From Streptomyces sp. ADI95-17 (GTDB taxonomy: Bacteria; Actinomycetota; Actinomycetes; Streptomycetales; Streptomycetaceae), in assembly GCF_003846175.1 (NCBI RefSeq), contig NZ_ML123044.1, positions 1,082,631 through 1,146,630 on the forward strand: DNA of 64,000 nt, read 5' to 3'. Under the pieces are notes generated by a model that worked only from the letters and a program-made list of their open reading frames with translations, was not told the origin of the DNA and searched no databases. Each line of letters begins with the position of its first letter. Position 1 is the stretch's first letter. This document shows positions 52,330-61,968 of this stretch, piece after piece. The translations under genes and the position numbers were made by a program.

Positions 52330-53526
52330 CTAGAGGATGACGTGCGGCAGGAAGCGGGCGTACTCGTCCGTGACCGGGCCGGCCGATTCGCGGATGCCGA
52401 GCCCGGCCGCCTCGTCCTCCACGACCCATGCGCCCAGCACCACGCGGTTGCCGTCGAAGTCCGGCAGCGGTGCCAGCTCCTGGTAGCAGCAGGGCTCGTC
52501 CCGCAGCACCACGGGGCTTCCCGGCTCATGGATCGTGACGCCGTCGCCCTCGCGGCCGAGCAGCGGCTTGGCGACGTAGCCGCGGCCCCCGTCGCCCGGG
52601 TCCGCCGCGAGTCCGCGGGGACCGTCGAGGTAGGAGGGCAGCAGGTTCGGGTGGCCCGGGTAGAGCTCCCAGAGGATCGCCAGCAGCGCCTTGTTGGACA
52701 GCAGCATCTTCCAGGCGGGCTCGATCCAGCAGGTGGTGCCCGTACCGCCGCCGTTGTCGAGGGTGTCGAGCACATGCGGGCCGAACCGGTCGGTCGCCAG
52801 CCACTCCCACGGATACAGCTTGAAGCAGCTCCGGATGAACCGGAGCCGGTCGTCGACGAACCGCCCGCTCAGCCGGTCCCAGCCGATCTGCTCGACGGAG
52901 AGCGCCTCCGTCCCGATGCCGGCCTGTTCCGCGGTCTCGCGCAGATACGCGACCGTCATCAGGTCCTCGCCCAGCTCGTCGCCGTCGGAGTGCGCGAAGT
53001 GCAGCGGCCCCGGCGGCAGCAGGGGTGCCTGGCGTCTCCAGGCCGCGACGAGCCGTTCGTGCAGCGAGTTCCACTGGTCGGCGCCCGGGAAGCGGTCCTC
53101 CATCCAGAACCACTGGGCGCTCGCGGCCTCCACCAGGGAGGTGGGGGTGTCCGCGTTGTACTCCAGCATCTTCGCCGGTCCGGTGCCGTCGTAGCGCAGG
53201 TCGAACCGGCCGTACAGGGAAGGCAGTTCGGCCCGCCACTGCCAGGACTGAGTGATCAGACCGGGCAACCGCCGGTCGGTGATGCCGAGTTCGGCGAAGC
53301 GGTCCCGCTCCACGATGTGCGCGGCCGCGGCCAGGCACATGGCGTGCAGTTCCTCGACGACGTCCTCCAGCGCCTCGACCTCGGGCAGCGAGAAGACGTA
53401 GTAGGCGCTCTCGTCCCAGTACGGGCGCAGCGATCCGTCCGGGTAGCGGGTGAGCGGGAAGACGACGCCCTGTTCCTCCACCGTCCGCTGCCAGTCGGGG
53501 CGGGGTTCTGTGGTGCGGCGTTCCAT
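52330..53526 (-). CDS. Glutathionylspermidine synthase-family ATP-grasp protein (YgiC-like)
   Basis: 398 residues from the ATG at 53526. Matches the preATP-grasp/glutathionylspermidine synthase family: WDESAYYVFS at the start, KMLEYNADTPTSLVE (nucleotide/peptide site), FIRSCFKLYPWEW and YVAKPLLGREGDGV (ATP-grasp loop). Streptomyces uses mycothiol, not glutathione, so trypanothione-type chemistry is unlikely; a C-N ligase on another peptide or amine is more plausible. It is six bases downstream of a small lipoprotein gene, the same order as ygiB-ygiC of E. coli. Confidence 0.87.
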   Translation of the reverse strand: MERRTTEPRPDWQRTVEEQGVVFPLTRYPDGSLRPYWDESAYYVFSLPEVEALEDVVEELHAMCLAAAAHIVERDRFAELGITDRRLPGLITQSWQWRAELPSLYGRFDLRYDGTGPAKMLEYNADTPTSLVEAASAQWFWMEDRFPGADQWNSLHERLVAAWRRQAPLLPPGPLHFAHSDGDELGEDLMTVAYLRETAEQAGIGTEALSVEQIGWDRLSGRFVDDRLRFIRSCFKLYPWEWLATDRFGPHVLDTLDNGGGTGTTCWIEPAWKMLLSNKALLAILWELYPGHPNLLPSYLDGPRGLAADPGDGGRGYVAKPLLGREGDGVTIHEPGSPVVLRDEPCCYQELAPLPDFDGNRVVLGAWVVEDEAAGLGIRESAGPVTDEYARFLPHVIL

Positions 53527-53532
53527 GCCGGT

Positions 53533-53799
53533 TCAGCCGCCGCCGGTGCCCGAGCAGCCGAAACCGCCGCGGTCGACCGCGGACTTGTCGAAACTGCCGC
53601 CCTCCACCTTGCCGTTCTTGCTGCTGCCGCCGTAGTAGTACGAGCCCTTGCCGCTCTTGCACTCGTAGCTCGGCAGCTTGTCCCGGGTCAGCGGGTCGAC
53701 ACACCGCTTGTCCGGCTCCGAACCACAGGACGTGATCATCGCCGCGAGCACCCCCATGCCACCGAGCACGACCGTGCTCGACCTCAGCCTGCGCGCCAT
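53533..53799 (-). CDS. Small lipoprotein, YgiB-like position and tail
   Basis: 88 residues from the ATG at 53799 (MARRLRSSTVVLGGMGVLAAMITSC). Lipobox ITSC with the lipidated C25. The mature part is short: two cysteines (CVDPL, YECKSG), a Gly/Tyr/Ser-rich region and the tail VDRGGFGCSGTGGG. The RGGFG-type ending recalls the DUF1190/YgiB proteins that precede YgiC in enterobacteria. The next gene, six bases on, is the YgiC-like ATP-grasp protein, so they probably work together at the membrane. Confidence 0.8.
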   Translation of the reverse strand: MARRLRSSTVVLGGMGVLAAMITSCGSEPDKRCVDPLTRDKLPSYECKSGKGSYYYGGSSKNGKVEGGSFDKSAVDRGGFGCSGTGGG

Positions 53800-53914
53800 G
53801 TTCCCGACTCCCCCGTGCGTACGAATCAAGCCAATGCGACCATCCGTCAGATTAGATGCCTGCCGATGACGGCGGGAAGCGGGTGCACCGGACGTCCACA
53901 AGTAGAGTCACTGT

Positions 53915-54799
53915 GTGATCCTCGGGATGATCTGCGCGCTCGGTGCCGCCGTCTGCTTCGGCACCGCCTCGGTCCTCCAGGCCGTCGCCGCGCGGGCCGC
54001 CGCCGAGCCGGGGTCGGACGCGGGGGTCGATCCGGCACTGCTGCTGCGCGCCCTGCGCCAGTGGCGGTACGTCGCCGGACTCGCCCTGGACGGCTGCGGT
54101 TTCGTCCTCCAGATCATCGCCCTGCGTTCCCTGCCGATCTACGCGGTCGGCGCCGCGCTGGCCGCGAGCCTCGCGGTGACGGCGGTGGTCGCCGCGCGGC
54201 TGCTCGGGGTGCGGCTGAGCGGCGTCGAGTGGAGCGCGGTCGGCGTCGTCTGCGCGGGCCTCGGCATGCTGGGGCTGGCGTCCGGCGGCGAGGGCCACGG
54301 GACCGGTTCGGCCGCCCTGGCCTGGTCGATGCTGGGGATCGCGCTGGGCATCCTGCTGATCGGCGCGGCGGCCGGCCGCCTCCCGGAGCGGCCCCGGGCG
54401 CTCGTGCTGGGGCTCGGCGCGGGCTGCGGCTTCGGGGTGGTGGAGGTCACGGTCCGGCTGATCGACGACGTGTCCCCGGCCGCGCTGCTCGCCGACCCGG
54501 CCGCGTACGCGCTGCTGCTGGGCGGCGGTTCGGCGTTCCTGCTGCTGACCTCGGCCCTGCAACGCGGTTCGGTGACGACGGCGACGGCCGGCATGGTGCT
54601 CGGCGAGACGATCGGCCCGGCGCTGGTGGGCGTGGTCTGGCTCGGCGACCGGACCCGCGAGGGCCTGGAGTGGGTGGCGGTCGCCGGCTTCGTGGTCGCG
54701 GTGGCGGGCGCGCTGGCCCTGGCCCGCTTCGGCGAGGCCCCGGCGGCCACCCGGGGACCGGCGGACGACGCGGCCGAGCGGGACCACTGCGAGAAGTGA
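53915..54799 (+). CDS. DMT-superfamily-like ten-segment membrane protein
   Basis: 294 residues from the GTG at 53915. Nine or ten hydrophobic segments arranged as two similar halves, with the EamA-like start LGMICALGAAVCFGTASVLQAVAAR. It is related to the drug/metabolite transporter superfamily. There is no ribosome-binding site; TAGAGT at 53903-53908 is seven bases before the GTG, so the message may be leaderless. Substrate unknown. The gene ends 55 bases before a LysE-family transporter. Confidence 0.85.
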   Translation: MILGMICALGAAVCFGTASVLQAVAARAAAEPGSDAGVDPALLLRALRQWRYVAGLALDGCGFVLQIIALRSLPIYAVGAALAASLAVTAVVAARLLGVRLSGVEWSAVGVVCAGLGMLGLASGGEGHGTGSAALAWSMLGIALGILLIGAAAGRLPERPRALVLGLGAGCGFGVVEVTVRLIDDVSPAALLADPAAYALLLGGGSAFLLLTSALQRGSVTTATAGMVLGETIGPALVGVVWLGDRTREGLEWVAVAGFVVAVAGALALARFGEAPAATRGPADDAAERDHCEK

Positions 54800-54853
54800 C
54801 CCGCGCCGGGTGCCGGTCCGCGTCGCCGGCCCGGTGACGTACGCTGGCATTCC

Positions 54854-55492
54854 GTGGCAATTAGCACCGCGCTGTGGTCCTTCGCCCTCGTCGTAGGGCT
54901 CCTCACTCTCACCCCCGGACTCGACACCGCTCTGATCCTGCGCACCTCGGCCCTCGGCCGGCGCAGAAGAGCCTGGGGCGTCGTCCTCGGAATCCAGTCC
55001 GGCACCCTGCTGTGGGGTGTGCTCACCTCCCTCGGGGTGACCGCACTCTTCACCGCCTCCCATCTCGCCTATCTGACGCTGCGCTGGGTCGGCGCGGCCT
55101 ATCTGGTCTGGATGGGCATCCGCATGCTCCGCGACACCTTCCGCGGGCTGCCCGCCGAAGAGGCGGACGACCCCGCCCTCCTGGCCGGCGCGGACTCGTT
55201 CGCCGGCGGCTGGCGGCAGGGAGCGCTCACCAACCTCCTCAACCCGAAGATGGGCGCCTTCTACGTCGCCGTCCTGCCCCAGTTCATCCCGGCCGGCAGC
55301 AGCCACTTCACGATGGGGCTCCTGCTCGCCTCCGTGCACATCGTCATGGGTCTGGCCTGGTCGACCGTGCTCATCGGCTTCGCCCGGGTGCTGCACGGCT
55401 GGCTCCGCAAACCGCAGGCCCGCCGGGTGCTCGACCGGATCACCGGGACCGTCGTCGCCGCCTTCGGCGTCCGGCTGGCGCTCGGCGACTGA
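54854..55492 (+). CDS. LysE/RhtB-family amino-acid exporter
   Basis: 212 residues from the GTG at 54854. The family start LVVGLLTLTPGLDTALILRTSALGRR, the NLLNPKMGAFYVAVLPQF motif and six hydrophobic segments are clear. It probably exports an amino acid or homoserine-lactone-like compound. No strong ribosome-binding site is visible upstream. It ends 36 bases from the convergent MocR-type regulator. Confidence 0.9.
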   Translation: MAISTALWSFALVVGLLTLTPGLDTALILRTSALGRRRRAWGVVLGIQSGTLLWGVLTSLGVTALFTASHLAYLTLRWVGAAYLVWMGIRMLRDTFRGLPAEEADDPALLAGADSFAGGWRQGALTNLLNPKMGAFYVAVLPQFIPAGSSHFTMGLLLASVHIVMGLAWSTVLIGFARVLHGWLRKPQARRVLDRITGTVVAAFGVRLALGD

Positions 55493-55528
55493 GGGGGCTG
55501 CCGGGGGACCTCCGGCAGCCTGCGGGTC

Positions 55529-56932
55529 TCAGGGCAGCACCCGGCAGAGCGCCTCCAGCGCGCCCGACCAGGCGCTGTCGGTGGGGGTCCCGTAGCCGAT
55601 GACCAGCGCGTCGCGGCCCGGACCGGCGTCCGGGTGCCGAAAGCGGGATATCCCCTCCAGGGCCAGGCCCTGCCAGGCCGCCGCCCGGAGCACCGACGGC
55701 TCGGTGCCCTCGGGCAGTTCGAGCACGGCGTGCAGCCCGGCCGCGATGCCGCTGACCCGGACGCCGGGGGCCCGTTCCGCCAGGGCCTCGACGAGCTGGT
55801 CGCGGCGGTGCCGGTAGCGCAGCCGCATCGAGCGCACATGCCGGTCGTACGCACCCGACTCGATGAACTCCGCGAGCGTCAGCTGGTCCAGCGCGCTCGA
55901 CGACCAGTCGCTCATCCCCTTGGCCTCGGTCACCTCGCCCACCAGCGAATCCGGCAGCACCATCCACCCCAGGCGCAGCCCGGGTGCCAGTGATTTGCTC
56001 GTCGTGCCCAGGTGCACCACGCGTTCGGGGTCGAGGCCCTGGAGCGCGCCGACCGGCTGCCGGTCGTAGCGGAACTCGCCGTCGTAGTCGTCCTCCAGGA
56101 TCAGCCCGCCCGTGCCGCGCGCCCAGTCCACGGCCGCGGCCCGCCGGTCGGGGTGGAGCGGCACACCGGTCGGGAACTGGTGCGCGGGCGTCATCAGGAC
56201 CGCACCCACGCCACGCAGGGCGGCCAGTTCGCCGGTCCGAGCACCGAGTCCGTCGACCGGCAGACAGGGCAGCCGCAGCCCGGCGTCCGCGAGCAGGTTC
56301 CGGTGGATGTCCAGCCCGTACGACTCGACGGCCACCTCCCGCACCCGCCGCTTGCGCAGCACCGGCCCCATCAGTTTCAGCGCGTGCACGAAACCGGCGC
56401 AGATCATGATCCGCTCCGGGTCCGCGTACACGCCGCGGGCCCGCGCCAGATAGTCGGCGAGCACGGTGCGCAGCTCGATGCGCCCGCGCGGATCGCCGTA
56501 CCCGAAGGCGTCGTTGGGCGCGGCGGACAGGGCGCGCCGCGACGCCTTGAGCCAGTCGGCCCGCGGGAACGTCGAGAGGTCGGGCGACCCGCCCAGCAGG
56601 TTGTGGGCGGGCCGGGACCGTGCCGCGCGGGCCCGTACGGTCCGGCCGGCCGGCGGGCGCGGCTCGGCCCGCTGCGCCACCCTGGTGCCCGAGCCCTGCC
56701 GGGCGGTGAGCCATCCCTCGGCGACCAGCTCCGCGTAGGCGTCGGCGACGGTGTTCCGGGCGATGCCCAGGTCGGCGGCGAGGCCGCGGGAGGACGGCAG
56801 CCGGGTGCCGGGTGCCAGCCGGCCCGTGCGTACGGCCTCGCGCAGCGCGTCCATGAGCCCGGCCCGCAGCCGCGGCGCCCCGGTCGTCTCAAGATGCAGG
56901 TCGGCACCGAAAGTGGCCCATGAATCAGTCAT
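55529..56932 (-). CDS. MocR/PdxR-family regulator (GntR winged helix fused to aminotransferase)
   Basis: 467 residues. A GntR winged helix (about 20-85, TRLPSSRGLAADLGIARNTVADAYAELVAEGWLT) is joined to a class I aminotransferase-like domain (about 110-460) with the PLP-binding LEDDYDGEFRYD and TTSKSLAPGLRLGWM. Such proteins sense PLP or an amino-PLP adduct and regulate divergent genes. The divergent neighbour here is an AhpD/carboxymuconolactone decarboxylase-like gene 47 bases away. No pdxS/pdxT is adjacent, so it is not simply the PdxR of vitamin B6 synthesis. Confidence 0.9.
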   Translation of the reverse strand: MTDSWATFGADLHLETTGAPRLRAGLMDALREAVRTGRLAPGTRLPSSRGLAADLGIARNTVADAYAELVAEGWLTARQGSGTRVAQRAEPRPPAGRTVRARAARSRPAHNLLGGSPDLSTFPRADWLKASRRALSAAPNDAFGYGDPRGRIELRTVLADYLARARGVYADPERIMICAGFVHALKLMGPVLRKRRVREVAVESYGLDIHRNLLADAGLRLPCLPVDGLGARTGELAALRGVGAVLMTPAHQFPTGVPLHPDRRAAAVDWARGTGGLILEDDYDGEFRYDRQPVGALQGLDPERVVHLGTTSKSLAPGLRLGWMVLPDSLVGEVTEAKGMSDWSSSALDQLTLAEFIESGAYDRHVRSMRLRYRHRRDQLVEALAERAPGVRVSGIAAGLHAVLELPEGTEPSVLRAAAWQGLALEGISRFRHPDAGPGRDALVIGYGTPTDSAWSGALEALCRVLP

Positions 56933-56966
56933 GGAAATGGACCATACCGGTGCGCCATCTGCCGCG

Positions 56967-56972
56967 TAATGT
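56967..56972 (+). promoter_or_regulatory. -10 element implying a leaderless AhpD-like message
   Basis: TAATGT ends seven bases before the ATG at 56980 and no ribosome-binding site lies between, so transcription probably starts at or next to the A of the start codon. Confidence 0.45.
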
Positions 56973-56979
56973 CGTACCC

Positions 56980-57495
56980 ATGACGACGAACGAGCACAGC
57001 CACCCGACCTCCGAGCTCAACCCCGAGCACTCCCCCCGCCTGCAGAACTGGGCCGGGCTCGCGCCCGATGTCTACAAGGCGATGGTCCGGCTGGACGCGG
57101 CGTCCCGTAAGGGCCTCGACCCGGTCATCGGGGAGCTGGTGAAGATCCGCGCCTCGCAGCTGAACCACTGCGCGTTCTGCCTCGACATGCACACCAAGGA
57201 CGCGCTCGCGGCCGGTGAGTCCGTCCAGCGGATCGTCCAGCTCAGCGCCTGGGAGGAGTCGCAGCACTTCTACACGCCCAAGGAGATCGCGGCCATCGAG
57301 CTGACCGAGGCCGTGACCGTGCTGACCGACGGCTTCGTGCCGGACGAGGTGTGGGAGAAGGCCGCGAAGCACTTCGACGAGACGGAGCTCGCCCATCTCA
57401 TCGCCGCGATCACGACGATCAACGCCTGGAACCGCTTCGCCGTGACCACCCGCATGGTCCCCGGCCACTACCAGCCGGGCCAGATCAAGCACTGA
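56980..57495 (+). CDS. AhpD/carboxymuconolactone decarboxylase-family protein
   Basis: 171 residues from the ATG at 56980. The peroxidase-type CxxC of AhpD-like proteins is present: C64-AF-C67 followed by H71 in CLDMHTKDA, preceded by the family glutamate region (GELVKIRASQLNHC). Members act as thiol peroxidases or reductases. It is divergent from the MocR-type regulator and followed 58 bases later by a PEP-mutase-family gene, so the two may be one unit under that regulator. Confidence 0.88.
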   Translation: MTTNEHSHPTSELNPEHSPRLQNWAGLAPDVYKAMVRLDAASRKGLDPVIGELVKIRASQLNHCAFCLDMHTKDALAAGESVQRIVQLSAWEESQHFYTPKEIAAIELTEAVTVLTDGFVPDEVWEKAAKHFDETELAHLIAAITTINAWNRFAVTTRMVPGHYQPGQIKH

Positions 57496-57553
57496 CCCCC
57501 CGCAGGCCCGCACCACGCACCGCCACTCCCCGACACCCGCACAGGAGCCCCGC

Positions 57554-58288
57554 GTGACCGCATCCGTCCTCCGCGCCCTGCACCACGACCGCACCCCCGG
57601 CGACCCGCTGGTCGTTCCCGGCCCGTGGGACGCGGGGAGCGCACGGGTCTTCGTCGAGGCGGGCTTCCTGACGCTCGCCACGCCGAGCGCCGGGGTCGCG
57701 GCCTCGCTCGGCTACGAGGACGGGGCGACGCCCGCCGACGAGATGTTCGCGGCCGTGGCCAGGATCGTGCGGGCCGTCCCGGCCTCCGTGCCCGTCTCGG
57801 CGGACATCGAGGCGGGGTACGGACTGGCCCCGGCGGAGCTGGTGGAGCGGCTCCTCGAAACCGGGGCCGTCGGCTGCAACCTGGAGGACTCGGCGGACGG
57901 CGCCCTCGTGGACGCCGAGCGGCAGGCGGACCGGCTCGCCCGGGTGCGGGCGGCCGCGGGCGACGCGCTCTTCGTCAACGCCCGCGTCGACACCTACGTC
58001 CGGGGCGTTCCCGAGGGCACGGACGTGGAGACGGAGACCGTCCGGCGCGCCCTGCTGTACGTGGCGGCGGGCGCGGACTGCGTCTACCCGATCATGGCGC
58101 CGCCCGAGGCGTTGCCCGCGCTCGCCGCCGCCGTCCCGGCCCCGCTCAACGTCTTCGCCCGCCCGGACGGCCCGTCCCCGCGCCGGCTGGGCGAGCTGGG
58201 CGCCACCCGGATCACCTTCGGCCCCGGGCTCCAGCGCCGGGCGATGGCGGCGGTACGGGAGATCGCGGACGCGCTGCGGGAGGGCTGA
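57554..58288 (+). CDS. Isocitrate lyase/PEP mutase-superfamily protein
   Basis: 244 residues from the GTG at 57554, with AGGAG upstream. Motifs VVPGPWDAGSARVFVEAGF, TPSAGVAASLGYEDG, VSADIEAGYG and GCNLEDS are those of the PEP mutase/oxaloacetate-decarboxylase-like branch. The catalytic KKCGH loop of isocitrate lyases is absent and the protein is short, so C-C or P-C lyase activity on a small 2-oxoacid or phosphonate is possible but unproven. The stop codon is followed by degenerate GGGCTGAGCG-type repeats. Confidence 0.85.
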   Translation: MTASVLRALHHDRTPGDPLVVPGPWDAGSARVFVEAGFLTLATPSAGVAASLGYEDGATPADEMFAAVARIVRAVPASVPVSADIEAGYGLAPAELVERLLETGAVGCNLEDSADGALVDAERQADRLARVRAAAGDALFVNARVDTYVRGVPEGTDVETETVRRALLYVAAGADCVYPIMAPPEALPALAAAVPAPLNVFARPDGPSPRRLGELGATRITFGPGLQRRAMAAVREIADALREG

Positions 58289-58334
58289 GCGACGAGGGCC
58301 GAGCGGCAAGGCCCGAGCCACAGGGGCTGAGCGC

Positions 58335-59711
58335 TCAGGCGCTCCGGCCGCCGAAGGCCGCCAGGGTCCGTTCCAGCATCGGCATCGCCCGCACCACCCG
58401 GCGGGAACGGATCAGGGCGTCCCAGGCGGGTTCGAACTTCTTCCAGCCGCCCGAGTACGCCAGGTGCCTGAGCCGTTCGTGGGTGCCGGGCTGGGCGGCC
58501 GCGCCGCGCCAGATGTTGGACCACCGGTAGAAGTCGCGGTACGCGCGCCAGTACCCGTCCTCCAGTTGGCGCGGCGTCATGCCCTTCGGGCGGTAGACGA
58601 CATGGCGGGTGTCGTAGAGGTCCCAGTCCCGGTGGACGATCCGGTCCTCGGCCTCCATCTGTTTCCACAGTCCGGTGGACGGATACGGCGTCATGATGTG
58701 GAAGGTGGCCGTCTCGATGCCCTGCTCGACGGCCCACTCCACCGTGCGGTCGAAGACGTCCGGGCCGTCGTGGTCGAGCCCGAAGACGAAGCTGGCGTTG
58801 ACCATGACCCCGGCGTCGTGGAGCCGGCGGACGGCGGCCGCGTAGTCCTTGCCGATGTTCTGGTCCTTGCGGCGCTCGGCGAGGTTCGCGCTGTTGACGG
58901 TCTCGAAGCCGACGAACAGGCTGCGCAGCCCCGCCGCCACGGCCCGCTCCAGCAGATCGGGCTGGAGCACGGACTTCACAGTGCCGGCGGCCTGCCAGAG
59001 CCGCCCCATGCCTGCCATCCCGTCGAAGAGCGCCTCGGCGAAGCGCCGGTTGCCGAGCAGATGGTCGTCCAGGAAGTACAGATGTCTGCCGGGCAGCCGC
59101 TCGATCTCGGCGAGCGCGTCGTCCACCGCCTGGGTGTAGAAGGACTTCCCGCCCTCGAAGAAGGCGTCCTTGTAACAGAAGTCGCAGTGGTGCGGACAGC
59201 CGCGCGAGACCACGATCGAGTTCGGTACAAGATACAGCTGCCGCTTGATCAGATCGCGCCGCACCGGCGGCAGCCCGGCCAGGGTGCGCAGCTTCGAGTC
59301 GTACCGGCGGCCCGGCGCCCCCTCGCGGAACTCCTTGAGGAACAGCGGCCAGGTGTCCTCGCCCGGCCCGGTGAAGATCGTGTCGGCGTGGGCGGCGGCC
59401 TCGTCCGGGAGCGAGGTCACATGGAGGCCGCCCATGGCGACGTGGACGCCCCGGGCCCGGAAGTGGTCGGCGATCTCGTAGCCGCGCCGGGCGGAGGTGA
59501 TGTACGGCTGGACGACCAGGAGATCGGGGCTGTCGAGCGCCTCGATGTCCACCCGCTCGACGTGTTCGTCCAGGAGCGTCACCTCGTCGTCCGGGTCGAG
59601 GTACCCGGCGAGGGTCGCCAGGCCGAGCGGCGGGAAGAGCGAGTACTTGATGGGGCGGAACAGCGGGCTGGTCGCCTCGGTCAGTGCCGGAAGGATCATC
59701 GTCACGCGCAT
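58335..59711 (-). CDS. B12-binding-domain radical SAM protein
   Basis: 458 residues from the ATG at 59711. The N-terminal domain (about 1-145) is cobalamin-binding-like ([31 protein letters not shown]). The radical SAM core has C172, C176 and C179 (CxxxCxxC in [13 protein letters not shown]) for the [4Fe-4S] cluster. A C-terminal region (about 350-458) has [23 protein letters not shown]. Class B methylases and related enzymes have this layout. Substrate unknown; no biosynthetic partners are adjacent (mdh lies upstream). Confidence 0.88.
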   Translation of the reverse strand: MRVTMILPALTEATSPLFRPIKYSLFPPLGLATLAGYLDPDDEVTLLDEHVERVDIEALDSPDLLVVQPYITSARRGYEIADHFRARGVHVAMGGLHVTSLPDEAAAHADTIFTGPGEDTWPLFLKEFREGAPGRRYDSKLRTLAGLPPVRRDLIKRQLYLVPNSIVVSRGCPHHCDFCYKDAFFEGGKSFYTQAVDDALAEIERLPGRHLYFLDDHLLGNRRFAEALFDGMAGMGRLWQAAGTVKSVLQPDLLERAVAAGLRSLFVGFETVNSANLAERRKDQNIGKDYAAAVRRLHDAGVMVNASFVFGLDHDGPDVFDRTVEWAVEQGIETATFHIMTPYPSTGLWKQMEAEDRIVHRDWDLYDTRHVVYRPKGMTPRQLEDGYWRAYRDFYRWSNIWRGAAAQPGTHERLRHLAYSGGWKKFEPAWDALIRSRRVVRAMPMLERTLAAFGGRSA

Positions 59712-59830
59712 GACAGCGCAGACTCGGGAACGGGTGCGGTCAGTTCCCGGCCACCGCCGCCCGGACATGCCGCCGCCCCCGGCAGCGGTGCGGCCGGGGG
59801 CGGCGGGGTACGCCTCGGAGGGCGTACGGA

Positions 59831-60913
<1,083 letters not shown>

Positions 60914-61065
60914 TCAGGCTATCCGACCCGGAACCCCCGAGCGGCCCTGCCCCCTGTGGCACCGCACACAACCCGTCACACAGCGCTCACCCGGCCGAAT
61001 CCCGGATCACCCGGGAGGCGGCGGTCCGGCGGTGACCCGGCGGCGGCTCCCCGTACGGACCGCCG

Positions 61066-61548
61066 TCAGTGCCCCGGCCCGGCCAGCAGCACCACCGCGG
61101 CCAGCACCAGCAGCGCGCCGACCACGCCCGCCAGGAGCACGGCCTGCCGTCTCCGGCGGCCGGTGGAGCGGAGGGAGGCAGCGGGGTCACCGGGCGATAT
61201 CCCCTCGCCGCCCGTGCCACCCGTATCGCCCGTGCCGGGGATCCTGACGCTCAGCACCGTCATGTCCTGGCGCGGCTCGGAACGGCTCCACGCCCGCTCC
61301 GCCAGCTCCCACATGGTCGTCAGGTGCGCCTGGCTGGTGCCCGTCGCCTCGGCGAGCGCGACGACCGCCCCCTTCGGCGCGAGCAGCCGCCCGTTGAGAT
61401 ACCGCTCCCACGAGGTCCTGCTGTAGCCCGTGCGGTCGGCCACCGCGGCGATGCTCAGCCCCCTGCGGTCGACGAGCCTGCGCAACTGGCCGGCGAACTC
61501 CCTGATCTGCGGATCGAGTTCCTCCGACAGTGCCTTCCAACGAGGCAT
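61066..61548 (-). CDS. Helix-turn-helix protein with C-terminal membrane segment
   Basis: 160 residues from the ATG at 61548, with AAGGGGG upstream. An XRE-type helix-turn-helix (about 12-75, LVDRRGLSIAAVADRTGYSRTSWERYLNGRLL) is followed by a Gly/Thr-rich linker and one membrane segment near the C-terminus (VLLAGVVGALLVLAAVVLLAG). This layout is common in Streptomyces membrane-tethered regulators. Target unknown. Confidence 0.85.
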   Translation of the reverse strand: MPRWKALSEELDPQIREFAGQLRRLVDRRGLSIAAVADRTGYSRTSWERYLNGRLLAPKGAVVALAEATGTSQAHLTTMWELAERAWSRSEPRQDMTVLSVRIPGTGDTGGTGGEGISPGDPAASLRSTGRRRRQAVLLAGVVGALLVLAAVVLLAGPGH

Positions 61549-61968
61549 CGTTCCCCCTTGCCCGGGTCCGGTGATTCTTCCGTTCCGGACTACCCAGGAG
61601 CGGGCGCGAACGCGGGGCGGCGGGTCATCGGTACGGGGCGCACAGGGGTGCTCGGAGCCCTGCGCCCCACTGCCTCGCGCCCCCGCTCCCCGCCCCCGGT
61701 CCCGGCACTTCGTTGCCGGACGATCACACGGTGGCGGAATGGTCACTTCCGTGCCACAGGCGACAGGCATCCCTTGAACGGCATCACCCCGTCGACCAGG
61801 CTGAAGTCCGGACGGGGCAAGGCCGCTCAAGTCACCGCATTCCGGGGCGTTCCGCGTTCCGGAGGGCCCCGTCACCGGTGTCCGTCCCTCCTCGGGGGAG
61901 GGGACGGACACCGTTTTCCTTCGTGAGGCGCCTGCATGCGCGAGGCGCCGCCGGCCCTGCGGGCGGGC
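61549..61968. other. Intergenic stretch upstream of HTH gene
   Basis: About 420 bases without a supportable gene. The left part should hold the promoter of the membrane HTH gene; no clear -35/-10 was found. The right part holds the terminator at 61876-61913. Confidence 0.5.
61876..61913. terminator. Terminator after folD-DUF3017 unit
   Basis: CGGTGTCCGTCCC (61876-61888) pairs perfectly over 13 bases with GGGACGGACACCG (61901-61913). On the plus strand it is followed by TTTTCCTT. It lies 56 bases beyond the DUF3017 stop codon, so it should end the leftward folD transcript; the flanking A/T run lets it act in both directions. Confidence 0.75.
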
